DNA of 64,000 bases from an uncultured Candidatus Saccharibacteria bacterium (GTDB lineage Bacteria; Patescibacteriota; Saccharimonadia; Saccharimonadales; Saccharimonadaceae): assembly GCA_946222005.1 (NCBI GenBank), contig CAMIHP010000001.1, forward strand, positions 145,472 to 209,471, given 5' to 3'. A model generated the notes under the pieces. It saw only the letters and a program-made list of their open reading frames with translations, was not told the DNA's origin and did no database searches. Shown piece by piece: positions 7,622 to 17,329 of the stretch; position 1 is the first letter of the stretch; each line of letters opens with the position of its first letter. The position numbers and the translations under genes are program-made.

Positions 7622-9739
7622 CTACAATCCAATCATCGTCAGATTAATCTTGCCGCGCTCGTCAATGCCAGTGATCTTCACCTGCACGGTTTGGCCTTCT
7701 TGCACGACATCTGTCACCTTACCAACCCGACCTTTGGCGAGCTTCGAGATATGCACCATCCCGTCCACGCCAGGCAAAATGTTCACAAAGGCACCAAAGT
7801 CCTTAATCGTCACCACGGTGCCGGTGTAGGTGCGGCCAACTTCGGGCTCTTCCACCAGGCTTTTAATCCAAGCGAGCGCCTTCTCAATCGCCTCACCATT
7901 GGGGCTAGCAATGGTAATCAGGCCGTCTTCTTTAATATCTACCTCGGCACCAGTTTCGCTGGTGATTTTGTTGATGGTTTCACCACCCTTGCCAATAACA
8001 GCACCAATTTTATCTGGGTTAATCTTGAGCTTTTCGATGCGCGGCGCGTAGGGGCTGAGTTCTTTACGCGGTGCTGGCAGCACACTCAGCATATGCTCCA
8101 GGATATGGGCGCGGCCAGCCTTGCTCTGCTCGAGCGCCTGGCGCAGCACCTGCACGGGCAGACCATGCACCTTCATATCCATCTGCAAGGCTGTAATACC
8201 CTTGCTCGTACCCGTCACCTTAAAGTCCATGTCGCCAGCAAAGTCCTCGGCGTCGGCAATGTCGCTCAGTACGTAGGGCGTGTCACCATCCATCATCAGG
8301 CCCATAGCAATACCACTGACTGGTGCCTTGAGCGGCACGCCAGCGTCCATCAGGGCCAAGCAACTACTACACGTGGCCGCCATACTGGTAGAGCCGTTCT
8401 GGCTCATGATTTCTGTCACGCTACGGATGGCATAGGGGAACTCTTCTTCGCTCGGTAGTACCGCCGTAAGGGCACGCTCCGCCAAGTACCCGTGGCCAAT
8501 CTCACGCCGACCGGGGCTACCAAGGCGCTTGACCTCACCCACCGTATAACCCGGGGCGTTGTAGTGGTGCATATAGCGGCGCTCGCCTTCTGTTACCTCC
8601 ATGGTATCGACTAGCTGCGCGTAGCTGAGCGGCGCCAGTGTGACGATATTCATACCCTGCGTCACCCCGCGGGTAAACAGGCTGCTGCCGTGGGTGCGGG
8701 GCAAGATCCCAACCTCGCTCGAGAGCGGGCGGATTTCCGTCAGGGCGCGGCCATCAGGGCGGGTGCGCTCCTCCACAATGCCGCGGCGCACATCGTTGTG
8801 CAGCGCCAGGGTAAAGGCTTCGTCGTACTCATCACGCACCGCGGCGTATTCCTCGGCGTCAAGGCCCAGTTGCTCGGCCATTGCCTCGTGGAAGGCCCAG
8901 CGGATTTCGTTCACAACTTCATTGCGCTCGGGGTATGGGCGGCGGATCTTCTCGCCCAGTTTGCCATCAACCCATTGGTTGGCTACGGCTTGGATGTCTT
9001 CGTTTGGCAAGACCAGCTCGTATTCCTGCGGTGCTGGTGCCACCTTATTGGCAAGCTCGCGCTGCAGTGCGATCGCTGGCTGCATCGCTTGGTGTGCCCA
9101 GGCTATGGCATCGACGATGACGTCCTCGGGCACTTCTTTGGCGCCGGCTTCCACCATAGTAATGCCGCGCTCGATGCCGGCCACCACCAGATCAAGGTCG
9201 GACTGCTCACGCTCCTCTGGTGTCAGGAAGGCCGTAAACTCCCCGTTCACCCGGCCAACACGCAGGCCCGCCACTGGCCCATCAAACGGCGTGCCCGTCA
9301 GCATCAGGGCGCTGCTGGCAGCAACCATCGCCACCATATCGGGGCGGAAGCTCGGGTCCATGCTCAGCACAGTAGCCACCACCTGCACTTCCTGGCGGTA
9401 GCCTTTCGGGAAGAGGGGGCGGATCGGCCGGTCGATCAGGCGGCCAATTAGCACTGCTTCGTCACTGGGCCGGCCCTCACGCTTAATAAAGCGGCTGCCG
9501 CTAATCTTGCCCGAGGCATAGAATTTCTCTTCGTAGTCGATACTGAGCGGGAAGTAATCCAGCGTCACCGGGCGGGTGCCCACCTGGGCGGTGCCCAGCA
9601 CCACCGTGTCGCCGTAGCGCACCAGCACACTGGCCGTCGAGCGAAAGCCAACGCGGTTGACCTCCAGAGTGAGGGGGCGACCACATAGCTCGGTCGTCAC
9701 GCGCATAATATCTTTGCCGCTTGGGTTGATAATACTCAT
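7622..9739 (-). CDS. pnp: Polyribonucleotide nucleotidyltransferase (PNPase)
   Basis: 705 residues. Phosphorolytic 3'-5' exoribonuclease that degrades mRNA and can add tails; works as a trimer. Order: RNase PH domain 1 (~15-220, GTAQVG, SRFIKREGRPSDEA), helical linker, RNase PH domain 2 (~310-540, RPLSSEVGILPRTHGSSLFTRG, then SDIADAEDFAGDMDFKVTGT with the conserved metal/phosphate-site residues), KH domain (~555-615, IGAVIGKGGETINKI) and S1 domain (~620-700). It stops right after the S1 domain with no acidic tail. Start ATG has a GAAAGGAGC site; an upstream in-frame extension is not needed. Confidence 0.97.
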   Translation of the reverse strand: MSIINPSGKDIMRVTTELCGRPLTLEVNRVGFRSTASVLVRYGDTVVLGTAQVGTRPVTLDYFPLSIDYEEKFYASGKISGSRFIKREGRPSDEAVLIGRLIDRPIRPLFPKGYRQEVQVVATVLSMDPSFRPDMVAMVAASSALMLTGTPFDGPVAGLRVGRVNGEFTAFLTPEEREQSDLDLVVAGIERGITMVEAGAKEVPEDVIVDAIAWAHQAMQPAIALQRELANKVAPAPQEYELVLPNEDIQAVANQWVDGKLGEKIRRPYPERNEVVNEIRWAFHEAMAEQLGLDAEEYAAVRDEYDEAFTLALHNDVRRGIVEERTRPDGRALTEIRPLSSEVGILPRTHGSSLFTRGVTQGMNIVTLAPLSYAQLVDTMEVTEGERRYMHHYNAPGYTVGEVKRLGSPGRREIGHGYLAERALTAVLPSEEEFPYAIRSVTEIMSQNGSTSMAATCSSCLALMDAGVPLKAPVSGIAMGLMMDGDTPYVLSDIADAEDFAGDMDFKVTGTSKGITALQMDMKVHGLPVQVLRQALEQSKAGRAHILEHMLSVLPAPRKELSPYAPRIEKLKINPDKIGAVIGKGGETINKITSETGAEVDIKEDGLITIASPNGEAIEKALAWIKSLVEEPEVGRTYTGTVVTIKDFGAFVNILPGVDGMVHISKLAKGRVGKVTDVVQEGQTVQVKITGIDERGKINLTMIGL

Positions 9740-9898
9740 ATAGAGCTCCTTTCTTGCGGCAAGTAACAGAGGTGAACGCTCGCATTCATCACTTCCATGC
9801 AAGCCCTCAACGCTATCACTGCCGCGTTAATATACTCCCCTTAGTATACCGCATTTTGGGATATACTGGTAGTGCTTCGTATCGGACAGCTTCAGAGC

Positions 9899-10183
9899 TT
9901 ACACGCCATCTGAGCTGCTATGGTCAATTATTACCAGGCGCATTGTATTATCACCTTCATATGTAGTCTGTGAGCCCTTAATAGAGAGAATGTTTCCACT
10001 GCCCTTAATTGCTGCACTGCCTATAAATCGTACATACGTTGCGCTCAGCCATTCGACACCACATGGCATGACAGTAATTTCTTCGCCTTGATCCCCTATG
10101 ACAGCAAACGAGACGCCATTCTCCACTTTCTGTGGTTGGTCATAGATCATATACTCACTGCGTTGAGAGAGTTGTTTCTCCAA
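9899..10183 (-). CDS. Hypothetical small protein
   Basis: About 94 residues if started at TTG, or about 83 from the ATG encoding MIYDQP. Sequence is beta-rich (VSFAVIGDQGEEITVMP, YVRFIGSAAIKGSGNILSIKG) and ends in acidic/Ser residues. No motif or membrane segment is recognised. It sits between the pnp leader and the spherulin-like gene with no clear ribosome site, so its start is unsure and it could still be spurious, although composition is protein-like. Confidence 0.45.
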   Translation of the reverse strand: MEKQLSQRSEYMIYDQPQKVENGVSFAVIGDQGEEITVMPCGVEWLSATYVRFIGSAAIKGSGNILSIKGSQTTYEGDNTMRLVIIDHSSSDGV

Positions 10184-10355
10184 AACAACTTTATCTTAAC
10201 AAGTTATCCCATATTCGTCAATCAACCCCTCACCACAACTATACATATCACAGTCTCATCACCTCTATCCTTCACCCTCTTCCCCGCTACTCTTATCTAA
10301 GTGGTGAGAAGAGGATATGTGAGAATTGGTGGCATGCGCGACACACTTTTGTCGC

Positions 10356-11651
10356 TTAGATCATCGTGTTATCATACCGGCTGCGGTTCTTCGCTTGGCG
10401 GCGCTTGCGGCCGACAAACCACCACCAGGCACCACCGCCACCAGCTGCAGTGAGAACTACTGCCACAGCGATAAGGATGATGATCGTCCAGTTGGGCCCT
10501 TCCTCTTGCTTGCGCACAGTGGGCTGCTGGTGCTTTTTGCTTGGCTGCGGTTTTTTCTTGTCCTTCTTTTCGTCCTTTTTCTTGTCTTTGTCGTCTTTTT
10601 TCTTCTCCTCAGGCTTGGGGGCGGGTTTTGGCGCTGGTGCAGGTGCTGGCGCGGGCTGAGCCGTTACTTTCAGGCCAAAGGTATCGGCGCAATCAGCCGT
10701 GAGCGGCGTCGCTGCACCCACTGGCACATTACCGCGCTGGATACTCCCCAGGCCGGCCAAACCACCCAGCAAGGTAGATGAATCATTATACGGGTTGATG
10801 TTTGGGTCTGCCTCCTCGGCTGGTGTGGTCGGGCCACGATCGGAGGTCGTATACACCCAGCCAGCATTGCGCTCGCGGGCCTTAGCTACCACCTGGGCCT
10901 GCTGCTCGTTGCTGCCCACACTGTGGATGACGTGCCACATTTTGTAGGCATTGGCTGGGTTTTTCTCGAAGTTGGTGGCAGTTGGGTGGTTTAGGTCGTA
11001 GTAGCTATCGCTCAGGTAGCGCGCCGCCGAGGTCTCGGCATTGAGAAATACATCACCATAAGGCATGACAGACTCACCGAGGAAGCGTGTGCCCGCATTG
11101 TGAATGACGATGGAGCCAGGGTGTTTGACCTTGACGTAGTTGTAGAGATTAGCCAGGTAGCAAGTCTTTTGGCCACTACTGTGGTTGTCGGCTTCGTCGA
11201 AGAAAATCCCCTTCACGTTGGGGTAGAGCGCATACCAGCGGTCGGTCTCTGCTGCCACCTCAGCAATATTGCGCGTCTGGCGGCCATGCTTGACGTAGCC
11301 AATGTATCTGACCCCAAGCGAATCAAGCCGCGCCAGGGCCTTCACATAATCACTACTAACCGTTGTACCTGGCCCGCTCGAGGGGTTAACCACTACAAAG
11401 GGCGTCTTGCTCGAGACATTAGCCATATCATTCCAATACTGATTGTTGCCACCCTGCATGGGGTAGCTATAGGCTGGCATCATGATAGACTGCTGCGGCG
11501 CCATAGCACTCACTTGCGGTACAAGCAATTGACCCAGCACTGCCACAGCGGCCACAAACATCAGCACTGCGCGCCGTACTTGCTGCATACTCCACCGCAT
11601 CGCCACACCCGTGGACGCCCGTGCTGCGTCTGTCACATCCTGCATAGTCAC
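10356..11651 (-). CDS. Surface-anchored spherulin-4-like glycoside hydrolase (GH135-like)
   Basis: 431 residues. Signal peptide (~20-50, VLMFVAAVAVLGQLLVPQVSA). Catalytic TIM-barrel-like domain ~55-320 opens with MMPAYSYP and PFVVVNPSSGPG and has the Asp-Glu pair in VKGIFFDEADN, the position of the proposed catalytic residues of Spherulin4/Sph3 enzymes that cut galactosaminoglycan-type polymers. Then a Pro/Ala stretch (APAPAPAPKPAPKP) and a Lys/Asp-rich linker, one membrane helix (~390-415) and a basic tail. So it is held outside the membrane by its C-terminus, like the GH16 protein at 28413. Start may be GTG at this position, close to a TATCAT box, or ATG two codons later. Confidence 0.85.
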   Translation of the reverse strand: MTMQDVTDAARASTGVAMRWSMQQVRRAVLMFVAAVAVLGQLLVPQVSAMAPQQSIMMPAYSYPMQGGNNQYWNDMANVSSKTPFVVVNPSSGPGTTVSSDYVKALARLDSLGVRYIGYVKHGRQTRNIAEVAAETDRWYALYPNVKGIFFDEADNHSSGQKTCYLANLYNYVKVKHPGSIVIHNAGTRFLGESVMPYGDVFLNAETSAARYLSDSYYDLNHPTATNFEKNPANAYKMWHVIHSVGSNEQQAQVVAKARERNAGWVYTTSDRGPTTPAEEADPNINPYNDSSTLLGGLAGLGSIQRGNVPVGAATPLTADCADTFGLKVTAQPAPAPAPAPKPAPKPEEKKKDDKDKKKDEKKDKKKPQPSKKHQQPTVRKQEEGPNWTIIILIAVAVVLTAAGGGGAWWWFVGRKRRQAKNRSRYDNTMI

Positions 11652-11793
11652 TCTCTATGATAGCATCTTTGTGCATAAATGGGTATTATGTTGTGTATGT
11701 CACAATGTTTTTGCGGAGGCTTCCCTGTTGTGGCACGTTAATTGCAAACTCGGTGGCATCAGTCTATTATCTCCATTACTTCATCCATATTAA

Positions 11794-13113
11794 CTATAGA
11801 ATGGAAGAATGAAGTGATTGCGCTTGCACAATACGGCGAAAGTAGTCGTGCACAGCGGGTTGGCTCGCTTCGGGCACGTTGGCCATATATTCAGCGCCAA
11901 AGACCGTTGCAGCTGTGTTTTGGTCGAAGCAAAAGCCCGTCAGCCTCAGCGGAGCATATCCATCGCCAAACTGCCCCCACACCGTACCGGGCGGGAATTC
12001 TACACCGCAGTATCGCACTGCATCGGCGGCAAGGAACGTATGCGCCCCATGTGTTTTGCTGATAAAGCGCTTGTTAGCAATATCCGTCTCGCCCATCGCT
12101 GGTTGAGTCCTCATCATATATGCCTGAGCAAAGTACGCCTCTACGTCTTTGCAGCCGCCCTCACGGAGGCGCACTGCTTCGGTCGGCATAGGCAGATCGC
12201 TAGTGCGGTCGGCGCCACGAGTGGCAATTTGGTTCAGTAAGGCAATCAAGATATCCGCCGCTGGCTCACCGGTTGGCTGGAGCATTGCATGATGTTCGTC
12301 TTCCGCCACAAGGTGGCCCGTTTGGTCAGCCGCCATCTTGATAATCTCGCGAGACATCCAGGCATAAGCATTGCCATAACGGCTACCCTGCTCGGTAATG
12401 AGCTCCCACTCAGCAGCATCCGCAAGCTGCACACCACCAGCATCACAGGCATCCAACAGCGCTCGCGCTGATGCGGTGTGGAGATATAGATGCTTGTCCG
12501 CATCATTTTGCTCTTTGTAGCGGGCAAGCAGTGCCGTCCCATAGCATTGTAATGCACTATTGCCACCATCTTGCTGAACTCTACGCATCAAGACGCGGTC
12601 AATGTAGATACTTGGGTCAAATACACCGATGGAGATCGTTGGGTTGCCAGCGTGCAGATGTTTAATACCACTTATAATCTGGTGTGCCACCTCTTGCATG
12701 CGCCGCATAGCTGGCGACTGCTGGTATGCATCTGCTACAGCCTGGCAAAATTCATCATTAGTCAGCCCATCATCCCGCCTTCGGCATAATGTGACGGTTC
12801 GCTGCTCGAGAATACGCGCCTTATCTATCGTCTCATCCACTGCAACGACTGCGCCATTTAGCAGTGGCACTACCTCCTCAGGTATCATATCCGCCGGGCT
12901 ACCATCCATCAAATCTTTTGCAGTATTCTTCCCTGCTGCTATCGTCTCCAAATCTTGTGCAAACCGCTTTGCCTCGCGCGCTGCTTTGTCAACGACAAAC
13001 TGCCGACGCTCCTGCGCAAGCCGCTCAGCTGTGCATAGTGGCTCCCTCGCTATTTCGTGCGAGGAAGACACTGGCGAAGTTGTTTCAGCTGATGGTTGTT
13101 TTTCTTGGCTCAT
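11794..13113 (-). CDS. Hypothetical cytoplasmic protein
   Basis: 439 residues. I do not recognise it. The first ~20 residues are polar and disordered; then charged helices (ERLAQERRQFVVDKAAREAK). Two conserved-looking segments are YQQSPAMRRMQEVAHQI (~130-146) and the C-terminal part ~300-420 with FISKTHGAHTFLAADAVRYCG and LTGFCFDQNTAATVFG. The SPAM segment recurs as NRSPAMQELIRNK in the protein at 23463. No signal or membrane segment. ATG lies six bases from a TATCAT -10 box, which supports the start. Confidence 0.7.
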   Translation of the reverse strand: MSQEKQPSAETTSPVSSSHEIAREPLCTAERLAQERRQFVVDKAAREAKRFAQDLETIAAGKNTAKDLMDGSPADMIPEEVVPLLNGAVVAVDETIDKARILEQRTVTLCRRRDDGLTNDEFCQAVADAYQQSPAMRRMQEVAHQIISGIKHLHAGNPTISIGVFDPSIYIDRVLMRRVQQDGGNSALQCYGTALLARYKEQNDADKHLYLHTASARALLDACDAGGVQLADAAEWELITEQGSRYGNAYAWMSREIIKMAADQTGHLVAEDEHHAMLQPTGEPAADILIALLNQIATRGADRTSDLPMPTEAVRLREGGCKDVEAYFAQAYMMRTQPAMGETDIANKRFISKTHGAHTFLAADAVRYCGVEFPPGTVWGQFGDGYAPLRLTGFCFDQNTAATVFGAEYMANVPEASQPAVHDYFRRIVQAQSLHSSIL

Positions 13114-13119
13114 TGTTGC

Positions 13120-13125
13120 ATGATA
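13120..13125 (-). promoter_or_regulatory. Leaderless -10 box (TATCAT)
   Basis: Six bases before the ATG of the 439-residue protein. Confidence 0.55.
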
Positions 13126-13161
13126 ACGTACAGTGGTTAGTTTTGTAAAGCATTGCGTATG

Positions 13162-13830
13162 CTATAGCAACACCACCTGCTCTCTCGCCCACTCCAGTGC
13201 GGCGAGGCTGCGCTGGCGCGCTGCTATGTGCTCAGGCGAGGGTTGATCGCTCCCCCACCACTGATTCCAGGCCCAGTCAATAGGGTTGAGACACTCAAGG
13301 TGGTCGGTATGGTGCAGCTTGCCATTGATAAAGACATCGTTGCGCTGGGTGTAGAGATGAGTATAGCCACATCGCTGGAGGGCGCGCAGGCTCGCGATGT
13401 TGCCCTGCACCACGGCAGATTCAATACAGTGCAGCCCCAGATTCTCAAAGGCATACCATGTGCGAGCATGGTGGCTGGCACTAGCAACACCCTTGCCCCA
13501 ATAATCTTTATCCACAATGATGATGCCGCTTATGGCAGTGTGGACGTGCTTTCTCGTAATATTCACTAGTGATGTACCGCCAATTAGCCGCCGCGCCTCA
13601 CCATCCTTAGCCCAGATACCCCAGACGATACTCTCTTTATCTGCGATTGTTTTGTCATACCACGCTTGCTCGGTCTCGAGCGTCTGCGCTCGGTGCTCGG
13701 CAAAATACTGCGTGACCGTCCCGCGCGCAAACCCCTCCACAAACGGCCTCAGTTCATCCCGTGCAAACGGCGCAAGCTCTAGCTCGAGCCCTTGCTTTGT
13801 CGTGACTGTCATCATTGGGCCAAATGCCAT
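13162..13830 (-). CDS. GNAT-family N-acetyltransferase (RimJ-like)
   Basis: 222 residues from the ATG with an AAAGGAG site; a longer frame upstream has no site. GNAT fold: strand SIVWGIWAKDG, then RRLIGGTSLVNI, the acetyl-CoA loop region DKDYWGKGVASASHHARTWYAF, and ESAVVQGNIASLRALQRCGY, the motif B hallmark (N..S...L...GF/Y). Closest in style to RimJ/RimL protein or small-molecule acetyltransferases; acceptor unknown. It follows the 232-residue gene at 13917 on the same strand. Confidence 0.9.
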   Translation of the reverse strand: MAFGPMMTVTTKQGLELELAPFARDELRPFVEGFARGTVTQYFAEHRAQTLETEQAWYDKTIADKESIVWGIWAKDGEARRLIGGTSLVNITRKHVHTAISGIIIVDKDYWGKGVASASHHARTWYAFENLGLHCIESAVVQGNIASLRALQRCGYTHLYTQRNDVFINGKLHHTDHLECLNPIDWAWNQWWGSDQPSPEHIAARQRSLAALEWAREQVVLL

Positions 13831-13916
13831 GGTATGCTCCTTTCGTGGTGTTTTTTCTAGTATATCATTGGTGGGAGAATAATACACAAGGCGAAGGGCC
13901 GCCCTCATCAGATACC

Positions 13917-14615
13917 CTAAGGGCGAGAGAATATGTTCATCATGCGCTTAACTCCACCACGGACAACGTCAAGCGTCGTAGGCGCGGTATTCTTCTTGGA
14001 GCGCCCGACAAGTCTCTTGATAATATCTAGATCCTCTATCTGGGCATACTTACCAAGGTCCTTGCTCGGCTTTGTTTGTGTCTGCTGTGTATATCGCACA
14101 GCAAGTTCATCTGGGTCAATCACATACTGTGCTCCGCCAAGATCTACCTGATGAACAAATCCTTCACCACCATAGCCACGAATACTGATGCCATTCATAA
14201 TACATTGAATGGTCGCACCTTTTTCCTTTTGTTGCACTTGCCCATTCTGTGTTGTCATATACTCATACAGCTCTACAAGCACATGTGTCGAGCCATCGAA
14301 GGTGTCGAGAGGCCGGAGTTTACCCTCGTGCTGCTCGCGATATTGCGCCCGCACTGCATCCGCCGCCTTGAGCAGCTCACGCATCCGTGGCGAATCTGTA
14401 GCATCAGCTATGTCTGCCACATCGTCAAGCGTCAAGTGACTATACGTCACGTATCGTTGTAGGTCTGGGTCTTCACGTAGCAACGGTGCACCCTCAAGCT
14501 GTTGGCTAACAAATGAGTCAAAGTTAGCTACTGCCTTCTCATACTCGGTCCGACCCAGCATAGCTTCGAGAGTAGCAATGCCGTGGCTGCTTGCCCCATG
14601 CCCTGCTTCGTACAT
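13917..14615 (-). CDS. Hypothetical protein
   Basis: 232 residues, start after an AAGGAG site. Not recognised. The N-terminal two thirds look helical and acidic (YEKAVANFDSFVSQQLEG, HLTLDDVADIADATDSP); the middle has a beta part with MNGISIRGYGGEGFVHQVDLGG; the C-terminus is basic (VGRSKKN, RGGVKRMMNIFSRP). Soluble. Likely the same transcript as the acetyltransferase. Confidence 0.65.
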   Translation of the reverse strand: MYEAGHGASSHGIATLEAMLGRTEYEKAVANFDSFVSQQLEGAPLLREDPDLQRYVTYSHLTLDDVADIADATDSPRMRELLKAADAVRAQYREQHEGKLRPLDTFDGSTHVLVELYEYMTTQNGQVQQKEKGATIQCIMNGISIRGYGGEGFVHQVDLGGAQYVIDPDELAVRYTQQTQTKPSKDLGKYAQIEDLDIIKRLVGRSKKNTAPTTLDVVRGGVKRMMNIFSRP

Positions 14616-14703
14616 GCTACAACTCCTTCTTTGTTTATGGTGTGGTATATTATATTACGATACATTTTAGGCCGATATTTGTCAATCGTGACACCATGAA
14701 TCT

Positions 14704-14733
14704 TAAAAACCTCCCCAATAGATGAGGAGGTCT
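14704..14733 (-). terminator. Terminator downstream of rpsO
   Basis: AACCTCC / GGAGGT stem with an ~11-base loop and a T run on the minus strand, 20 bases beyond the rpsO stop codon. Confidence 0.7.
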
Positions 14734-14751
14734 CTATCTCGCGGCGAGCGC

Positions 14752-15018
14752 TTATTTGCGCAGGCCGAGGGTTTCGAGCGTTGCTTTGTAGGCATCAAAG
14801 TTCGTCCGCTCAAGGTAGCGGAGCAGCCGCTTGCGCCGGCCGACCATTTGCTTGAGGCCACGACGAGCCATGTTGTCGTGCTTGTTGGACTTAAGGTGTT
14901 CGGTCACCTCTTTGATACGAGCCGTCAAGATAGACACCTGCGCCTGTGGGCTGCCGACGTCGTTCTTGCTGACCTGAGTCAAAGCAATCGCTTTCGCTTT
15001 GTTATCCTTAGTAATCAT
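14752..15018 (-). CDS. rpsO: 30S ribosomal protein S15 (uS15)
   Basis: 88 residues, normal family length. Binds 16S rRNA in the platform. Conserved LTARIKEVTEHLKSNKHDNMARRGLKQMVGRR region with the H..D...R.GL signature and C-terminal RRLLRYLERTN-like segment (KRLLRYLERTNFDAY). A TACAAT box lies eight bases before the ATG, giving a very short or absent leader. It has its own terminator and is not next to pnp, unlike the common rpsO-pnp order. Confidence 0.96.
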   Translation of the reverse strand: MITKDNKAKAIALTQVSKNDVGSPQAQVSILTARIKEVTEHLKSNKHDNMARRGLKQMVGRRKRLLRYLERTNFDAYKATLETLGLRK

Positions 15019-15071
15019 ACTGGTGTATTGTAGCAGGAGGGCGGCGCGGTGTCAATGTAGACATGTAGACG

Positions 15072-15836
15072 CTAGCGACAAAGCGCCTGGTGTGCCTGAT
15101 CAATCGAAGCAACCTGCGCGGCAGCATCTTCTCCTATATAACCAAGCTGCGAAAGTTTCTGCATAAACTGCTTCTCATCATCCTCTTTCACCAAGCGCCG
15201 TGCATAATTATACGCTTCAAAGAACGCCATCTTCACCGCTGGATGCTCCTGAGCAAGTGACCTCAGTTCTTTTCGCGCATCATCTGTCATCGTTAGATGC
15301 TTCTTAAATAACGTGCTATACAGTCCTCGGACGAGCTCAACCTCGGGAAACACCGCTCCAGCACGAAGCAATGCTGGCGTCGTTCCATGGTACACATCTA
15401 CAAAGCCGATGCTCTCTATATCTTCTTCCGACTCCAGTGTTGCTACATCGACCGTTGGAGCACGCAAACGAGCACGAAAGTTGTTTGGGTCTTCCGTATT
15501 ACGCAACCCATGCTGGCGAAGAAATGCCTCCCAAAATTCGTCCTCGTCCTTATATGGTGAAGTGCGATTCATCGCACTATCCGCTGCCGGCCATCCCCAG
15601 TGTGCATTCACCTCATCTATTGCCACTTCGTCTGCACCTGGGCGCTGCTTAGCCTCCGCGAGCGTAAGTGGTTGCATACTACTTACCAGAGGCTCGTGAC
15701 CCTGTAGCTGCTCGTCGATTGCTGCAGCAATAGCTCGCAGCTCTTTACCGAGTCGTTCTTGCTCGGCTGCTAGTTGCTCAGGCGTCATACCGCCAATTAT
15801 TCTTACCGTGTTGGGATTTATCTCGTTATTTGCCAT
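15072..15836 (-). CDS. Hypothetical protein
   Basis: 254 residues; not recognised. N-terminal helical region (TPEQLAAEQERLGKELRAIAAAID) followed by QPLTLAEAKQRPGADE, which resembles the QPLTEAEMERRAQQE segment of the protein at 24883. Residues ~140-170 (IGFVDVYHGTTPALLRAG) recall ADP-ribosyltransferase-like YHGT segments, but no more of that fold is clear. Soluble. The ATG is six bases after a CATACT -10 box. Confidence 0.65.
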   Translation of the reverse strand: MANNEINPNTVRIIGGMTPEQLAAEQERLGKELRAIAAAIDEQLQGHEPLVSSMQPLTLAEAKQRPGADEVAIDEVNAHWGWPAADSAMNRTSPYKDEDEFWEAFLRQHGLRNTEDPNNFRARLRAPTVDVATLESEEDIESIGFVDVYHGTTPALLRAGAVFPEVELVRGLYSTLFKKHLTMTDDARKELRSLAQEHPAVKMAFFEAYNYARRLVKEDDEKQFMQKLSQLGYIGEDAAAQVASIDQAHQALCR

Positions 15837-15884
15837 ATATCAAGTATGGCAGTAGTAGGATAATGAGTCAAATCGAGGGGTTTG

Positions 15885-16583
15885 TTACCACCCCACCCGC
15901 ACACCATACCGCGCCGTCTGCCCCGGCACTAGCACTGTGGTACGAGACGGGCTATCGGCGAAGGAGTTGCCGCTGTGCGTTGGCTCAATACAGAGGTATG
16001 GGCCCAGCCCATCCGTCCAGACTGCCCAACGGGGTAACCCCTCGCTCTGCAGCGTGATGGTGCGCCGGCCCGTAGCAAGCTGGCGCGTAGGCCCGTCAAC
16101 AAAGATCGTCTCCGCGAGCGGCGCGAGGTCGGTGAGCGACTGGCCATCCAGCACGAGCGTGCCATCATATGCAAAATACGGGTGGAAGGCTGGTGCCACG
16201 AGCAGTTCATCATCGCCAACATTCACCAGTGTGAGTTGCATCGCAAGCTGGTGCTCCGCCACTGTATACACCAAGCGAGACTCCAGCCCAGCATAAGCAT
16301 CACTCCCCCTCAGCATGAGCTCCACTCGGTCGCTGGTGTGCTCTACCACTTGCCACTGGCTGGTGCGGCCAAAGCCATGCTGCGCCAGGCCACTCGCTCC
16401 GCCTGGGCCAAAGTTGGGCAGGCAAACGTGGCAGCCACCGCGTGTTTTACGCCCGCCATCAGGAGCGGTGAGCTGCTGCAGTGGGTAGAATACATCCCCA
16501 TGCTCGTCAGTCAGGCTGGTGATATACGCACCATCTGTCGTGATAGTTGCGGCGGTTGTGCCAGTGTGTAGCGTGATGTTCAT
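15885..16583 (-). CDS. Aldose 1-epimerase family protein
   Basis: 232 residues. Interconverts sugar anomers (galactose mutarotase or hexose-6-phosphate mutarotase fold). Landmarks: GGCHVCLPNFGP (substrate loop), LAQHGFGR (conserved HGF/HG.. substrate His), LVAPAFHPYFAY (the second conserved His, HPYF) and YLCIEPTHSGNSF with the catalytic Glu near the end. Shorter than classical GalM (~340), nearer the YeaD group. GAGGAA site before the ATG. It lies just downstream of truB on the same strand. Confidence 0.9.
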   Translation of the reverse strand: MNITLHTGTTAATITTDGAYITSLTDEHGDVFYPLQQLTAPDGGRKTRGGCHVCLPNFGPGGASGLAQHGFGRTSQWQVVEHTSDRVELMLRGSDAYAGLESRLVYTVAEHQLAMQLTLVNVGDDELLVAPAFHPYFAYDGTLVLDGQSLTDLAPLAETIFVDGPTRQLATGRRTITLQSEGLPRWAVWTDGLGPYLCIEPTHSGNSFADSPSRTTVLVPGQTARYGVRVGW

Positions 16584-16618
16584 CGGTATTCCTCGCTTCT
16601 TTATTTTATTGTGTATGG

Positions 16619-17323
16619 CTAATCAACAATCCCAAAATCCTGCAGCTGCTGCGCCTCTGCTACTGACCAATCGGCAATTGCCGTACGCCGCAGCGCCGCG
16701 CAGTACGCCCCTGTCCCAAGCTGCGTGCCAATATCTACCGCCAGGCTGCGAATGTACGTACCACTACTCACCCGCGTGCGAATGACGAGCCGCGGATACT
16801 GATACTCCAGCACCTCTAGTGAGTGGATCGTAATGGTGCGCTCTGGCAACTCCACTTCCTTACCATCGCGCGCGAGCTTATAAGCCCGCTGGCCGTTGAT
16901 CTTGATAGCACTAAAGATTGGTGGCCGCTGGCGAATCTCACCAATGAAGTGCTGCAGCACCGTATCGAGCTGCTGACGTGATGGCGGCGTGATAGACACC
17001 TTGGTATCTTCTGGCAAATAGAGAGTAATCTCCCCTTCTGGGTCACCCGTGGTGCTGGTTTGGCCCAGGATAATCGTCGCTTCGTACGTCTTGTCGAGCT
17101 TGGTGTAGCGCATGGCATTGCGGCACTCCGTGCCCGTCACCAGCAGCAAAAGGCCCGTTGCAAAGGGGTCAAGCGTACCGCAGTGCCCCACCTTCACCTT
17201 CTTGCCAGCCTGCTGGCTCAGCACCCGCCGCACCCGCGCCACCGCCCCAAAGCTCGTCATACCAGCTGGCTTGTCGATGTGGAGAATACGATCGTATGAT
17301 GAATCAGATGTTTGGTGCGTCAT
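16619..17323 (-). CDS. truB: tRNA pseudouridine(55) synthase
   Basis: 234 residues. Makes pseudouridine 55 in the T loop of tRNA. Begins with the typical ILHIDKPAGMTSFGAVARVRR, has the catalytic Asp in GHCGTLDPFATGLLLL, YEATIILGQTSTTGDPEGE, the KINGQRAYKLARDGKEVE segment and SSGTYIRSLAVDIG. It lacks the extra C-terminal PUA-like extension, a short form common in CPR. ATG lies six bases after a perfect TATACT. Confidence 0.96.
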   Translation of the reverse strand: MTHQTSDSSYDRILHIDKPAGMTSFGAVARVRRVLSQQAGKKVKVGHCGTLDPFATGLLLLVTGTECRNAMRYTKLDKTYEATIILGQTSTTGDPEGEITLYLPEDTKVSITPPSRQQLDTVLQHFIGEIRQRPPIFSAIKINGQRAYKLARDGKEVELPERTITIHSLEVLEYQYPRLVIRTRVSSGTYIRSLAVDIGTQLGTGAYCAALRRTAIADWSVAEAQQLQDFGIVD

Positions 17324-17329
17324 GTGGTT

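Noticed and set aside
15072..15836. ADP-ribosyltransferase from the YHGT segment
   Set aside because: Only one short segment fits; the other catalytic motifs are not visible.
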